64,000 bases of DNA from Pirellulales bacterium (GCA_036499395.1 DASYDW010000068.1:186001-250000), one strand, 5' to 3'. Shown: positions 37,300 through 45,688, counted from the first letter of the stretch. Numbers and translations are program-made. The notes: generated by a model from the letters alone, not told the origin.

Positions 37300-38589
37300 C
37301 TATTTTCGATCAGCCTCGGGCGTGTATTTCGGCAGCTTCTGGTCGGCGTAAATCGGCGAGAAGCTGGTCAATCGTTGCCGTCCGCCAATCATGGGCAGGC
37401 TGACCATGTCTTCGCCCACCAGCGGCTGCGCGTACTTCAGAAAATCATCGGTCACATCGCAGCCGTCGCCGGTGATCCATTTCGTCGGGAACGTGCGTTC
37501 GCTGTTGGCAACTTCCGAGAGCGAGACCTTGTCGTAGCGCGCCGAGTAGATATCCCCCGGCTCGCGCAAGATCGTCGCCATGTAGCCTCCTTCGCCGCGA
37601 GCTGCCAGCAGGGCCGCCATCTGCCCACTGCGGTACGCCTCTTCGAGGTCTACCGTCGAGGCATAGGCCATCGAATGCCGTTGATCGGTGCCAGAGACAT
37701 TGCCGCGCGCGGCACCCTTGGCGGCCAGTCCGGCGCGATTCAAGTAATTGACGATCGTCTGTGCGACAGTCGTATGGCTGGAGCTGAACATGACGTGTCC
37801 GAACGAGTCTTTGACTTCGCCCAACTCGCCGACGTCGAAGCCCTCGCTGACCACGACCAAGCAGCGTCCAAATTGTCGCAGGCGATCGTTTACCTGATCG
37901 GCCAATTGGGCGAGCGAGCAAGGGCTTTCTGCCAGGTAAATCACCAGCGGCATCTGCCGTTCGGGATCAGCCAGTCGGGCGGCGGCCGGAATGTAGCCGA
38001 TCTTGCGCCCCATGGCCTGCATCACCAGCACCGGATCAGCCGGGCTCGAGCCGGAATTCTCCTCATTGGCATTCTGAACGGCGTGCATCCAATACTTTGC
38101 CACCGAGCCGTAGCCTGGCGTGTGATCGATCAGCTTGAATTCGCTGTCGCCGACGTCGTTGTCGATGGTTTTGGGGACACCGACGGCCACCAGGTCCAGT
38201 CCACGCTCGCGTGCTAATGCCGCGATTTTGTGGGCGGTGTCCATCGAGTCATTGCCGCCGATGTAGAGGAAGTAACCGATGTCGTGCGCCCGCAGGACGT
38301 CGACGACGCGGTTGAAGTCTTCTTTTTGATTGCTGCGCAACTTGTACCGGCACGTACCAATCGAGCCGGCCGCCGGCGTGCAACGCAGTAGCGACACTTC
38401 TTCCGCAGGTTGCGCGGAAAGGTCGAGCAATTCCTCTTTCAAGACCCCTTCGATGCCGTGCCGGCCGCCGTAAACCGTGACGACCTCGCTCAGTTCGCGG
38501 GCGGTCTCGATGATGCCACGCAGGCTGTTATTGATGACCGGACTGGGGCCGCCGCTTTGGGCGATGACCATGTTGCGAGGGCGTGTCAT
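37300..38589 (-). CDS. pfp: Pyrophosphate-type 6-phosphofructokinase
   Basis: 429-residue member of the phosphofructokinase family. Two residues that discriminate donors are both PPi-type: GGNDS (111-115), where ATP enzymes have GGDGS, and PKTIDND (139-145), where ATP enzymes have PGTIDND. Other motifs: QSGGPSPVINNSL, VVTVYGGRHGIEGVL, MQAMGRKIGYIPAAARLAD and VVVSEGF. The PPi enzyme reversibly phosphorylates fructose 6-phosphate, saving ATP in glycolysis and allowing gluconeogenic flow. ATG 38589 begins the conserved N-terminus; the frame is open to 38670, but those extra residues are not conserved-looking. Confidence 0.9.
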   Translation of the reverse strand: MTRPRNMVIAQSGGPSPVINNSLRGIIETARELSEVVTVYGGRHGIEGVLKEELLDLSAQPAEEVSLLRCTPAAGSIGTCRYKLRSNQKEDFNRVVDVLRAHDIGYFLYIGGNDSMDTAHKIAALARERGLDLVAVGVPKTIDNDVGDSEFKLIDHTPGYGSVAKYWMHAVQNANEENSGSSPADPVLVMQAMGRKIGYIPAAARLADPERQMPLVIYLAESPCSLAQLADQVNDRLRQFGRCLVVVSEGFDVGELGEVKDSFGHVMFSSSHTTVAQTIVNYLNRAGLAAKGAARGNVSGTDQRHSMAYASTVDLEEAYRSGQMAALLAARGEGGYMATILREPGDIYSARYDKVSLSEVANSERTFPTKWITGDGCDVTDDFLKYAQPLVGEDMVSLPMIGGRQRLTSFSPIYADQKLPKYTPEADRK

Positions 38590-38862
38590 ATTTTCTGGCG
38601 CATCTTTTGTATTTCTGGCCGTGGAGCGGATCGCGATCGTCGGCGGAAGGTTGGACGGCGCAGGGGCCACGCCGTCGCTTTTGGGTCGGTTTCAAAGCCC
38701 GCGATTGTACCCCCGCACAAACGGGTCGGCAACGAGGCGGCTGACCACGTCCGCGATTGGCCGTATACTGATCGCTCGCGTGCGGCGAAGCGGATCGACT
38801 GGCGATCGTCGTCGGTCGATTCTGCGGTTAGTCCCCGGGATCCAGGTAACGTTGATCTCGTT

Positions 38863-39399
38863 ATGCTCACCGAAGTCACGACGTACTATCTCGAAATCGT
38901 CGATCGCGCCGCGTTGCGGCCGGCGCGCGCACAAGCCGTGCCAGTCGAGATTCGGCAGGCGCGCGTTCCGCTGCCTGAATTGAACCGCTTTTTGTACGTG
39001 GCGGTCGGCCGTGATTGGCACTGGCGCGAACGGTTGAAATGGTCGCGCGAACGATGGCTCGAATACATGGGCAGGCCCGAGTTGGAAACCTGGCTGGCCT
39101 ATGTCGACGGCACGCCGGCCGGCTACTACGAGCAGGACTTGCAGGCCGAAGGCAACGCCGAGATTGTTAACTTCGGGATGTTGCCGGACTTCGTGGCCCA
39201 GGGCATCGGCGGCCACCTGCTGACGCACGCCGTCGAGCGCGGCTGGCAGCGCGGCGCGCGACGGATGTGGCTGCATACCTGCACGCTCGATCACCCTCGG
39301 GCATTGCCCCATTACCTCGCGCGCGGTTTTCGGTTGTATGACCAGAAAACGATCACGCGCGAGGCTGACGCCGGTCCGCAGTCATGGCCCGAGGTTTAG
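38863..39399 (+). CDS. GNAT-family acetyltransferase
   Basis: 178-residue protein with a Gcn5-related N-acetyltransferase fold in its C-terminal half: ETWLAYVDGTPAGYYEQDLQ (beta strands), VNFGMLPDFVAQGIGGHLL (motif A, acetyl-CoA pyrophosphate loop Gln-x-x-Gly-x-Gly) and LDHPRALPHYLARGFRLYDQ (motif B). The frame is open from 38410, overlapping the divergent pfp gene, but ATG 38863 begins a sensible N-terminus. The substrate is unknown. The N-terminal 60 residues resemble GNATs that modify amines or small molecules rather than ribosomal proteins. It stands alone, with no coupled neighbour. Confidence 0.85.
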   Translation: MLTEVTTYYLEIVDRAALRPARAQAVPVEIRQARVPLPELNRFLYVAVGRDWHWRERLKWSRERWLEYMGRPELETWLAYVDGTPAGYYEQDLQAEGNAEIVNFGMLPDFVAQGIGGHLLTHAVERGWQRGARRMWLHTCTLDHPRALPHYLARGFRLYDQKTITREADAGPQSWPEV

Positions 39400-39468
39400 C
39401 ACGCGAGCCTGACGACCACGCGGTTGCCGTGGCTGGCCATGAGGGGACTCGTCGAACGACCTTGGTCG

Positions 39469-39804
39469 TCACGCCGCGCGACGATTTCGCGCCTGCTCGG
39501 CACGTTCGCGCATCAGGTCGCTGACGACCGATTCGACAACGCGATCGTGCGTCCGATTGCTGAGCATGTGCAGAGTGCTGGTGGCGAGCGTGGGACGAGC
39601 CTCGGCGACCGCGGCGACACGCTGGGCGACGATCGGACGGGCCTTCGCCCAGACGTAACCGCGAGCCTCGGCGTCTGTCATGGTCGGCACGCGCAGTTCG
39701 CACACCTCGCGCAGCGTGCCGTACGCCTGCCGAGCGAGCCGTTGTGTCACGTCGTCGATGATGCGAGCAGCGCGCAGATCAGCCAAGAAGGTGAGTAGTG
39801 CCAT
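39469..39804 (-). CDS. Conserved-looking short protein of unknown function
   Basis: 111 residues, mostly alpha-helical, rich in Ala, Arg and Leu: MALLTFLADLRAARIIDDVT, LARQAYGTLREVCELRVPTM, ARGYVWAKARPIVAQRV and DRVVESVVSDLMRERAEQ. No domain is recognised. ATG 39804 is chosen over the earlier frame start at 39828 because GGAAAGGA lies about 10 bases before it. Four or five amphipathic helices without signal peptide or membrane segment suggest a small cytoplasmic helical bundle. Convergent with the GNAT gene, 69 bases apart. Likely real on composition and ribosome binding site, but function cannot be assigned. Confidence 0.6.
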   Translation of the reverse strand: MALLTFLADLRAARIIDDVTQRLARQAYGTLREVCELRVPTMTDAEARGYVWAKARPIVAQRVAAVAEARPTLATSTLHMLSNRTHDRVVESVVSDLMRERAEQARNRRAA

Positions 39805-40764
39805 GGGTGCGGAGTCCTTTCCAATCAATCATGAGTTGTCGCGTTCGCGCGTCGCATTAATGACACGACGGTCATGCGCGAACGCCCTTGATATCAGCGG
39901 CAGCCGCGCTGGCTGCCGGTGCGAAATTCGCGTTTTCCGCCCAAGGCATCCCTGCCAGAGCCTGCCCGCACGGCGCGGCGGCCCAAAACGTTCCATCATT
40001 ATCCACCAATCGAGCGGCGTGCCGGGAATCTTCAACTCTTCTGCTAGCGTCCGCAGAGTCGACGGGGGCGCCGGCACCGAATTTCGCTGATAGCTCGCGA
40101 GGACCGATCCCTATTGCGCACGGTACACGTCCATTCGTGGCGGCGAGCAAATGTCAGCATGGCAATGGTTTGCGAATCCCGTGGGCACAGAACATAAGCC
40201 GGATCAACGCGTGGTGCTAGCTGGGTGATTGGCGAAGTTCTGCTTTAGCAAGGCGTCCCTGGCGAAACTGTAAGGGATGCTAATTGCAGCAGGCATGACA
40301 ACGATCAAGATTGCTGGCCTCGGGCGATGGAGACCGTGCTTTGGATTTTGGACACCATCAGGTCGGTTGGATCGAACTCATCGCGAGCTACGGTGAAGGC
40401 TTTTAAAAGAGGCGAACGACTTTGGATTATTCATCCGACAAGCGCCCAGCAGATGTCGCACCATCGTGCGTAGAGCGCATTGGTTCTACGCGACGAATCG
40501 CGCAGCGTAAGGGGGCGTGATCGCACCCCGTGTAATTGCATCTCCACCGGCAGTCGCAAAGACTCGTCAAGGGGAGCGTACACCGATTACCACCAAGGGC
40601 GGGTTTGCAAGATCGCGGCTGATCGACTTACAATGCGTCGCGTTCTCGGACGGGAAAATATTTGGTCGCATCGCCTGAGAATCGGAATCACAAAGTTTCC
40701 AGCGCCGGACATTTGTTGCCTGCCGGCGCTGAAGAACGAAACGCACCTTTGGGGAGTCGACATC
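39805..40764. other. 960-base stretch without a convincing gene
   Basis: Several overlapping frames on both strands (for example minus 39829-40077 and plus 39888-40220) exist, but none has a ribosome binding site plus protein-like composition, and they mutually overlap. The last 300 bases lead into the TIGR03000 gene and probably hold its promoter; local composition is less GC-rich near 40255-40470. I see no tRNA, repeat array or terminator. A decayed gene is possible. Confidence 0.5.
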
Positions 40765-41349
40765 ATGTTGCGAAACGCGCTGAAGATTGCGTCGATTGTT
40801 GTTGTGGTCGGGCTTGCCGCCCAAGATGCAAACGCGTTCGGACACCGGGGAGGGTGCGGCTGGGGCCGCAACGGTTGCGGAGGTGGCGGCTGCGGATACG
40901 GTGGCTGGTACGCCGGCACCGGCACCGGCACATGGACCTACGGCGGCTTCGGCGGCTATCCCGGGTGGGGAGCGCCGGCGAATGGCTATGTTGGCGCACC
41001 AGGCAAAGGGTGTACGTTGCCCGCCCCTCGTCCCAACACGAATAGCACGAGCAGTGCCCAGCCCGCCTCGGATAGCGTGATGTTGACCGTGAACGTGCCG
41101 GCCGATGCCAAGGTATTCGTGAACGGTCGCGCGACGACAAGCACCGGCGAGGTTCGCCACTTCGGCTCTGCGGGTCTCGACCAGAATGCCACCTATCGTT
41201 ACCAGGTGCGTGCCGAATTCGTTCGTGACGGAAAGCCGGTCAGCGAAGAGAAAACCGTGACGATGGTGGCCGGACAGAGCGGTTCGCTCGCCTTCAATGT
41301 CGTGGCGGGGACTCAGGTGGCCGACATCGGGGCATCCGCGCAGCGCTGA
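40765..41349 (+). CDS. Exported TIGR03000-domain protein with Gly-rich linker
   Basis: 194 residues. Signal peptide MLRNALKIASIVVVVGLAA, then a Gly/Tyr/Trp-rich segment (about 27-72), a Pro/Ser/Thr linker, and a C-terminal domain of about 75 residues: VMLTVNVPADAKVFVNGRAT, TTSTGEVRHFGSAGLDQNAT and YRYQVRAEFVRDGK. This is the TIGR03000 pattern, which is restricted to planctomycetes as far as I know, and is a good lineage marker. Function unknown; the domain is PEGA-like (beta-sandwich) and may bind cell-wall or surface polymers. ATG 40765 with GGGGAG upstream is preferred to the frame start at 40480. Confidence 0.9.
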   Translation: MLRNALKIASIVVVVGLAAQDANAFGHRGGCGWGRNGCGGGGCGYGGWYAGTGTGTWTYGGFGGYPGWGAPANGYVGAPGKGCTLPAPRPNTNSTSSAQPASDSVMLTVNVPADAKVFVNGRATTSTGEVRHFGSAGLDQNATYRYQVRAEFVRDGKPVSEEKTVTMVAGQSGSLAFNVVAGTQVADIGASAQR

Positions 41350-41754
41350 TCCGGGCTGGCGTCGTTTCTGGCAATCGCCGACGGCGAAGCGATGCCGGGC
41401 GAATGCGATTGCGAGGGGTCTACGAGACCGCTAGACTGTGCGAGCGGACGGGGGGGAGGCACATGGGGATTTCGCGATGCAGGCCCTGCGTCGACTGGCC
41501 TTGCGGCTCCGGCGAAATCCCTCGATTATGGCAACAACGATCGCGGGATTGTTGTCGATCGAGCACCTTGCCCCTGCAAGGACACTTATTGCGGAACGGC
41601 ATTGTAAGCGGGCCAGTGACGTTATTGCTGAAGCGGCGATGCCCTTGTAGATGCGATTTCCCTGGGAATGGCCGTGGTTGCCGGCACGTCGATCGTGGCC
41701 AGCGGAACTAGCGAAAATCGTAACCGTTTGTAGAATCGGCGAGTTACGAGACCT
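41350..41754. other. Non-coding stretch upstream of tRNA-Cys
   Basis: About 405 bases. Three overlapping plus-strand frames (41392-41711) give Cys/Arg-rich or short peptides with no ribosome binding site, and I do not regard any as a gene. It presumably contains the tRNA-Cys promoter; no clear -35/-10 pair is visible. Confidence 0.5.
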
Positions 41755-41826
41755 GGCGCTGTAGCCAAGTGGCTAAGGCAGCGGATTGCAAATCCGCCAC
41801 CGTGGGTTCGACTCCCACCAGCGCCT
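41755..41826 (+). tRNA. tRNA-Cys (anticodon GCA)
   Basis: Folds as a complete cloverleaf: acceptor GGCGCTG (41755-41761) with CAGCGCC (41819-41825), anticodon stem GCGGA/TCCGC around TTGCAAA with anticodon GCA at 41788-41790, T-stem GTGGG/CCCAC with TTCGACT loop, and T as discriminator base. No CCA is encoded. Its 3' half is repeated exactly at 46908-46950, so it is the attachment site of the adjoining island; integration has left the tRNA intact. Confidence 0.95.
41784..41826 (+). repeat. Left attachment repeat inside tRNA-Cys
   Basis: 43-base segment from the anticodon stem to the 3' end of tRNA-Cys (starts GATTGCAAATCC, ends CACCAGCGCCT). It is identical at every base to 46908-46950. This is the usual crossover region for tyrosine-recombinase islands. 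Confidence 0.92.
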
Positions 41827-41906
41827 CTCTTCTAAATGATGTTGGCGGCGACCGTTACGACGGCGCCGCCGACGAGCAACCGACAAGCGATTCGCTTGGT
41901 TCCCAA

Positions 41907-42038
41907 ATGGTTGCACGAACTCCCGAGGATGCTGATCTCACGGAGCTGCGCGCGATGTGGCCGCGACTCTCGGAAGAAGATCGCCTGGCGCTCTTAAGCC
42001 TTGCGCGGCGATTTGAATGCGGCAACTCCCGGCCTTAG
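41907..42038 (+). CDS. Short island protein
   Basis: 43 residues from ATG 41907: a charged helical peptide (DLTELRAMWPRLSEEDRLAL then LSLARRFECG). The frame runs back through the tRNA to 41769, but that part is only the tRNA read as protein. Composition is protein-like, and such short helical proteins are common at island edges; no ribosome binding site is obvious. It may be a real small regulator-like gene or a chance frame. Confidence 0.4.
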   Translation: MVARTPEDADLTELRAMWPRLSEEDRLALLSLARRFECGNSRP

Positions 42039-42097
42039 TATCACAACCCTAAGCGTGGTCATTGTGACCACGCCTAATCGACGCTCGGAGTGGCCCA

Positions 42098-42763
42098 ATG
42101 CCTCAGTTAAAAGCTCCAGCTTCAGAACCGGTGCACAATGCACGAATTTCGGGAGGCTCACCGACGACCTCGCGAGCTCAGGTTCTTGGGCGGTTGGTTC
42201 GGAGAACGCCAGCCATCGCGGCGGCCGTTTGCTTCCTTGCCACGATCCAGCGGCCTCCGGGCTTTGCAGTCACGATAAACTACGTTGCACTGGCGGCGCT
42301 GCTTTGGTTCGCGGCCGGATTCGCGATAGGCCGCATCGACCTAAAATCAAAGGGCCAAAATGACCCTTTGAAATCGACCGCAGAGAAAAAGCTGGCCTCT
42401 CGATCGCTGCGGGCCATTGCCGTTGTCGCCGCGTGCGTTGCTTACGGCCGCTACCTCGACGAATATAATTCGCACTGGAACGAGGCTCACGCTTCGGGCG
42501 AAGCGACCGTCAGCTCCAGCTACGTCGACACCTATCGTCGCGGAGAAGAGAAGCCGGCATACAGATGGCTGCGGCAGGACATGTCGTGGCCTGACGGGCG
42601 GTCTACGTCTTTCATTTCAGAGGGACCGATGGCCGGCGAGGGGAAGCCCCACGGCAAATGGGAGCAACACAATCGGAAAGTTAGAGGGCCGGAGGAAGTG
42701 ACTTTCTTCTGGTACGGCGATGAGATCAGCGAGGGGGAATGGCATCTACGAAAGCACGATTGA
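42098..42763 (+). CDS. Membrane protein with MORN-like C-terminal repeat
   Basis: 221 residues. Two transmembrane segments (about 38-50 and 60-78: VALAALLWFAAGFAIGRI) and a third weaker one (about 105-118) precede a soluble C-terminal part. The end reads like one or two MORN repeats: MAGEGKPHGKWEQHN and FFWYGDEISEGEWHL, the Gly-Lys-x-His-Gly-x-Trp pattern. MORN repeats bind membranes or proteins. ATG 42098 has a GGAGTGG sequence upstream. It lies inside the tRNA-Cys island; its role there is unknown. Confidence 0.65.
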   Translation: MPQLKAPASEPVHNARISGGSPTTSRAQVLGRLVRRTPAIAAAVCFLATIQRPPGFAVTINYVALAALLWFAAGFAIGRIDLKSKGQNDPLKSTAEKKLASRSLRAIAVVAACVAYGRYLDEYNSHWNEAHASGEATVSSSYVDTYRRGEEKPAYRWLRQDMSWPDGRSTSFISEGPMAGEGKPHGKWEQHNRKVRGPEEVTFFWYGDEISEGEWHLRKHD

Positions 42764-42936
42764 AAAACAACGGTCTGGCGTTTTGATTTTCGATCCGCGG
42801 CCACAGTTGGTATAACCGCTCGTTGTCGGGAACGGCCGCCTCATGAACGGTCGAACGAGCCCGGCGGCCGCTCGCCCTTCAAATCCCTTCCGGCGTCGGT
42901 CGCCTGGCTCGCGCCCGCGGGAAAGGATTAACCTGC

Positions 42937-43701
42937 ATGTCAAAGGGCGGCGCGCAAAAATCAATCAACCAAGGTCCGGCTAAGAAGACGGTTGATGTCA
43001 GCTTGGATTTCCTCGACGTTCCTCTAGTCGAGTGGCTGAACGACCTTCATGACTCATCGTCAGAAGAGAGGTACCAAGCCTTTTTTCGACGTGCGAGCAG
43101 CGACACTTCGACGGTCGAGGAAGCGTATAACAAATGGGCTACGGCGTTTGCCATTCTGCAGATGGGCCTGCCTCTATCGGAGTCGGTGCAAGAACGACTC
43201 GAGCTCTGCTCGTATTCCCTCTCGGGGTTTATGCATGCCGCGTGCCGATCTCTTTCTGTTGATCCGCGTCCAATATCCAGTGCTCGGCGCGAGGTTTTCA
43301 AGAATCCAACTTCCGCAGCGGCGCGCGAGGCCATGGACATTGCTGTTAATACGTTTGAGGATCTTCTGACGCAGATATGGGTGCTTCGAGCGCCAAAGCC
43401 TGGGCCGCCGGCTAAACGACAGGCGACCGAAGGCTTTAGATCTAGTGATGACTTCGCGACCGTAATATGGAGGGACCGCGAATTTTATTTCACAGGGCTT
43501 CAAGCGAAAGCTGTGGAAGCTCTCTTCAGAGCTTTCGAAAACGGCGCCCCCAGTCTTCATCAAAGCAGTGTGCTTAAAGCGGCCGGATCGGACCAAAAAT
43601 CGCTCGCGAGCCTCTTCCGCAACGGAAAACGTCATCCGGCGTGGCACACGTTGATTGTGGCGGGCAAAGTCAAAGGTTCGTTTCACTTGCAGATTCCCTA
43701 G
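42937..43701 (+). CDS. Unknown island protein with putative winged-helix C-terminus
   Basis: 254 residues with no signal peptide or membrane segment. GAAAGGA lies nine bases before ATG 42937. The N-terminal 170 residues are helical and unrecognised. The last 85 (DDFATVIWRDREFYFTGLQA, AVEALFRAFENGAPSLHQS, LFRNGKRHPAWHTLIVAGKV) follow a pattern I associate with small planctomycete island proteins: a strand, the F/YxFTxxQA turn, a helix and a wing ending in HPAW. A winged-helix DNA-binding role is inferred. Codon use is noticeably less GC-rich than the neighbouring chromosome. Confidence 0.65.
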   Translation: MSKGGAQKSINQGPAKKTVDVSLDFLDVPLVEWLNDLHDSSSEERYQAFFRRASSDTSTVEEAYNKWATAFAILQMGLPLSESVQERLELCSYSLSGFMHAACRSLSVDPRPISSARREVFKNPTSAAAREAMDIAVNTFEDLLTQIWVLRAPKPGPPAKRQATEGFRSSDDFATVIWRDREFYFTGLQAKAVEALFRAFENGAPSLHQSSVLKAAGSDQKSLASLFRNGKRHPAWHTLIVAGKVKGSFHLQIP

Positions 43702-43815
43702 AAAATCCTCGGCAAAAAACCATCAAAACACTTATCTGAGATTGCTCTCGCCGCAATTAGAATCTCGCCCGACATAGAAGATTTGTGTTTTTCTTCGATG
43801 ATAAGGGGATTCTTA

Positions 43816-44025
43816 ATGCGACCCCAAGGGGTGCCCAATCAATCGGAGCGAGTGCTTAACCTAGCAAGGATGGCTCGGAGGCTAGGCGTTTCGCAGTCAT
43901 GGCTAAAGGGCGAGGCCGCCGCTAGACGGGTTCCGTCTCTTCGCGCCGGCACTCGATTTCTTTTCGAGCCGGAGGCCGTCGAAAAGGCGCTCGCATCTCT
44001 GGCTGGGGGAGACGCGTCATCATGA
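43816..44025 (+). CDS. Small HTH protein, excisionase-like
   Basis: 69 residues from ATG 43816, preceded by AAGGGG about eight bases upstream. A MerR/Xis-like helix-turn-helix covers about residues 11-60: VLNLARMARRLGVSQSWLKG (helix-turn-helix), then RRVPSLRAGTRFLFEPEAVE (wing and strand). This is the excisionase/DNA-binding domain pattern, where the wing reads PxxxxGxRxxF. In an island it could be a recombination directionality factor or regulator. The next HTH gene overlaps its stop (ATGA). Confidence 0.8.
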   Translation: MRPQGVPNQSERVLNLARMARRLGVSQSWLKGEAAARRVPSLRAGTRFLFEPEAVEKALASLAGGDASS

Positions 44026-44252
44026 TCGCGCTAGCCAAGGGCGATATGTCGCCCGTTTACACGCCGGATGAACTTGCCGCCGCGTTGCAGGTTTCTACTC
44101 GAACGCTTTACAGGCTCGACTCATCCGGCAAGCTGCCGAGGCCTGTCAGCGTGGGGCGCTCACTTCGCTGGCGAAGGGACGAGATCTTAGCTTGGCTGGC
44201 CGCAGGGGCACCCAAACGCCGCGAGTGGGAAGCGACGCGACGAGCGAAGTAG
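44022..44252 (+). CDS. Small HTH protein, AlpA-like
   Basis: 76 residues. YTPDELAAALQVSTRTLYRL then SSGKLPRPVSVGRSLRWRRD and EILAWLAAGAP is the classic AlpA/MerR-type DNA-binding domain (helix-turn-helix with PxPxxxGRxxRW wing). Its ATG overlaps the stop of the preceding HTH gene (ATGA), so the two are translated together. AlpA-type proteins activate integrase or excision genes of prophages and islands. Two such proteins back to back suggest one directs excision and the other controls the replication genes downstream. Confidence 0.85.
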   Translation: MIALAKGDMSPVYTPDELAAALQVSTRTLYRLDSSGKLPRPVSVGRSLRWRRDEILAWLAAGAPKRREWEATRRAK

Positions 44253-44271
44253 GACAACCAAGAAAGCCCCG

Positions 44272-44296
44272 CGAGCCGCCCTGCACCGGCGGCTCG
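44272..44296. other. 9-bp hairpin between HTH genes and replication-like genes
   Basis: CGAGCCGCC (44272-44280) pairs with GGCGGCTCG (44288-44296) around a 7-base loop, in the 143-base gap after the AlpA-like gene. No T-run follows; it may be an attenuator or mRNA stabiliser. Confidence 0.4.
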
Positions 44297-44395
44297 AGAG
44301 CAGGACGCACAGTTGGCCACGGAGTAAAGCATGGCCGAGTTGAATCGTAGCAGTGTTGGCAGCGCCAATGGCACGGCCCAACAGAGGGCCGCGGC

Positions 44396-44989
44396 ATGAA
44401 GAACAGAACGCAGGGCCCACGGTACCGAAAGGCATATCCATGTCTCTGGCGAAATCGCCAGTTTTTAACGCTCGACGACGTTGGAAGGATGTTAGCCGTC
44501 TACGTGCTATTTGGGCCTCAGTCGAACAGGTGCGGCATTTTGCGACTGTCGATCGGCATGGCGGCAGAGGATTTGAATCTCAGTATCGAAACGTTAGCGA
44601 AACGTTTGCCTGACGTTGCCACAACGTTCGGCTGGAAATGGGATGAGACAGATCGAGTTATCTTCATCCCTAGTTGGTGGCGATGGAACCCACCGGAGAA
44701 TCCCAAGGTATTGCTCGGATGTTTAAACGACTTGGCCGAAGTGCCCGCCGGCCCGCTTTTGACCGAGTTTTCGGGCAATACGCAATACCTTTCTACAAAC
44801 CTACACGAAACGTTTCGTCAAACGTTGAGCAAACGTTTCGGAAACATGTCGGATATCAGTATCAGTATCAGTATCAGTAACAGTATTCCCCCCCGTAAAA
44901 AAAATGCGGGGCGCATCAATGCCACCACAAAGAAAAACCCCGCGGTCGACTACGTCGAAGGCGCGATCGGCAGTCTTTGCCGCCGCTAA
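44396..44989 (+). CDS. Replication-associated HTH-type island protein
   Basis: 197 residues. The N-terminal 110 residues (YPCLWRNRQFLTLDDVGRML, RLSIGMAAEDLNLSIETLAK, FIPSWWRWNPPENPKVLLGC) resemble the first domain of phage replisome-organiser/DnaD-like proteins: a winged helix ahead of a helicase-loader gene. The rest is low complexity and contains Ser-Ile repeats coded by ATCAGT units (44855-44884). It overlaps the DnaC-like gene by 86 bases in another frame, at a run of seven C and eight A. Likely binds the island origin or loads partners; assignment is by context and pattern only. Confidence 0.65.
   Translation: MKNRTQGPRYRKAYPCLWRNRQFLTLDDVGRMLAVYVLFGPQSNRCGILRLSIGMAAEDLNLSIETLAKRLPDVATTFGWKWDETDRVIFIPSWWRWNPPENPKVLLGCLNDLAEVPAGPLLTEFSGNTQYLSTNLHETFRQTLSKRFGNMSDISISISISNSIPPRKKNAGRINATTKKNPAVDYVEGAIGSLCRR
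44855..44884 (+). repeat. Hexanucleotide microsatellite (ATCAGT)4 plus one variant
   Basis: Four perfect ATCAGT units followed by AACAGT, coding Ser-Ile repeats in the replication-like gene. Seven C and eight A homopolymers follow within 25 bases. Such tracts are prone to slippage, so gene length may vary between strains. Confidence 0.8.
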
Positions 44990-45671
44990 GGCAGACTGGC
45001 AATTGCCCGATATCGACGCCGTCGAACTCAAAAAACGCCGCGAGCGATTCGATCGATTTATCGAGGGGCGCGATCGCTACAAGCTTTGCTCAGTTGAGAA
45101 TTTCGAGGTGGACCGCGCCGAGCAACGTAACGTTATCGATCGACTTTTTGGATACCGCGGTCAATTTGCCGAGCATCTAGGCGTGCGTCCATCGGAAGAT
45201 GCACCGGGGCATGCCGGCGACGGCGTCAATCTGATTTTGCATGGTCCTGCCGGCACCGGAAAAGATCATCTCGTGCATGGATTGGCGGCGAACGCGATTC
45301 ACGCCGGCTACTTGCTGCGTTGGCTGAATGGTCCGGACCTTGCGGCCACTGTCTGGCGTTCGCGGGACTTTGCAAAGGGCGATCCTGAAAGCGTCCGTCG
45401 ACTGGTCGAGACCGATATTCTCTACGTTGCTGATTTTGGGCATGCGCCGCTCACCGAGAAGGAACGCGAAGCCGCGTTTCTGATCATAGACGGTCGCTAT
45501 GCATCACTGCGGCCTACGTGGTTGACGATGAACGTTCGCGACCCTCGCGAGCTGATCGAGCGTGTCGGCACTCCGATCGTCGACCGGCTGCTTGAACGCT
45601 GCGAGTCCCATTGGTGCAGTTGGCCGAGTTATCGAACTCGGGCAACAACTGGGGCGATGAAACCACTTTAA
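44904..45671 (+). CDS. DnaC/IstB-like ATP-binding protein
   Basis: 255 residues. Walker A GPAGTGKDH lies in VNLILHGPAGTGKDHLVHGL (about residues 108-127), Walker B-like ILYVADFG follows, and the AAA+ core continues through IIDGRYASLRPTWLTMNVR and TPIVDRLLERC, which matches DnaC-type helicase loaders and IstB. It follows a replication-like HTH protein, so helicase loading for island replication is likely. The Lys of Walker A is followed by Asp in place of the usual Thr/Ser, an unusual substitution that may reduce Mg binding. ATG 44904 or 44919 could be the start. Confidence 0.8.
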   Translation: MRGASMPPQRKTPRSTTSKARSAVFAAAKADWQLPDIDAVELKKRRERFDRFIEGRDRYKLCSVENFEVDRAEQRNVIDRLFGYRGQFAEHLGVRPSEDAPGHAGDGVNLILHGPAGTGKDHLVHGLAANAIHAGYLLRWLNGPDLAATVWRSRDFAKGDPESVRRLVETDILYVADFGHAPLTEKEREAAFLIIDGRYASLRPTWLTMNVRDPRELIERVGTPIVDRLLERCESHWCSWPSYRTRATTGAMKPL

Positions 45672-45688
45672 AGGCGCTTGACCGACCA

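Noticed and set aside
39829..40220. Overlapping short frames on both strands between the 111-residue gene and the TIGR03000 gene
   Set aside because: None has a ribosome binding site, and they exclude one another; treated as non-coding or decayed.
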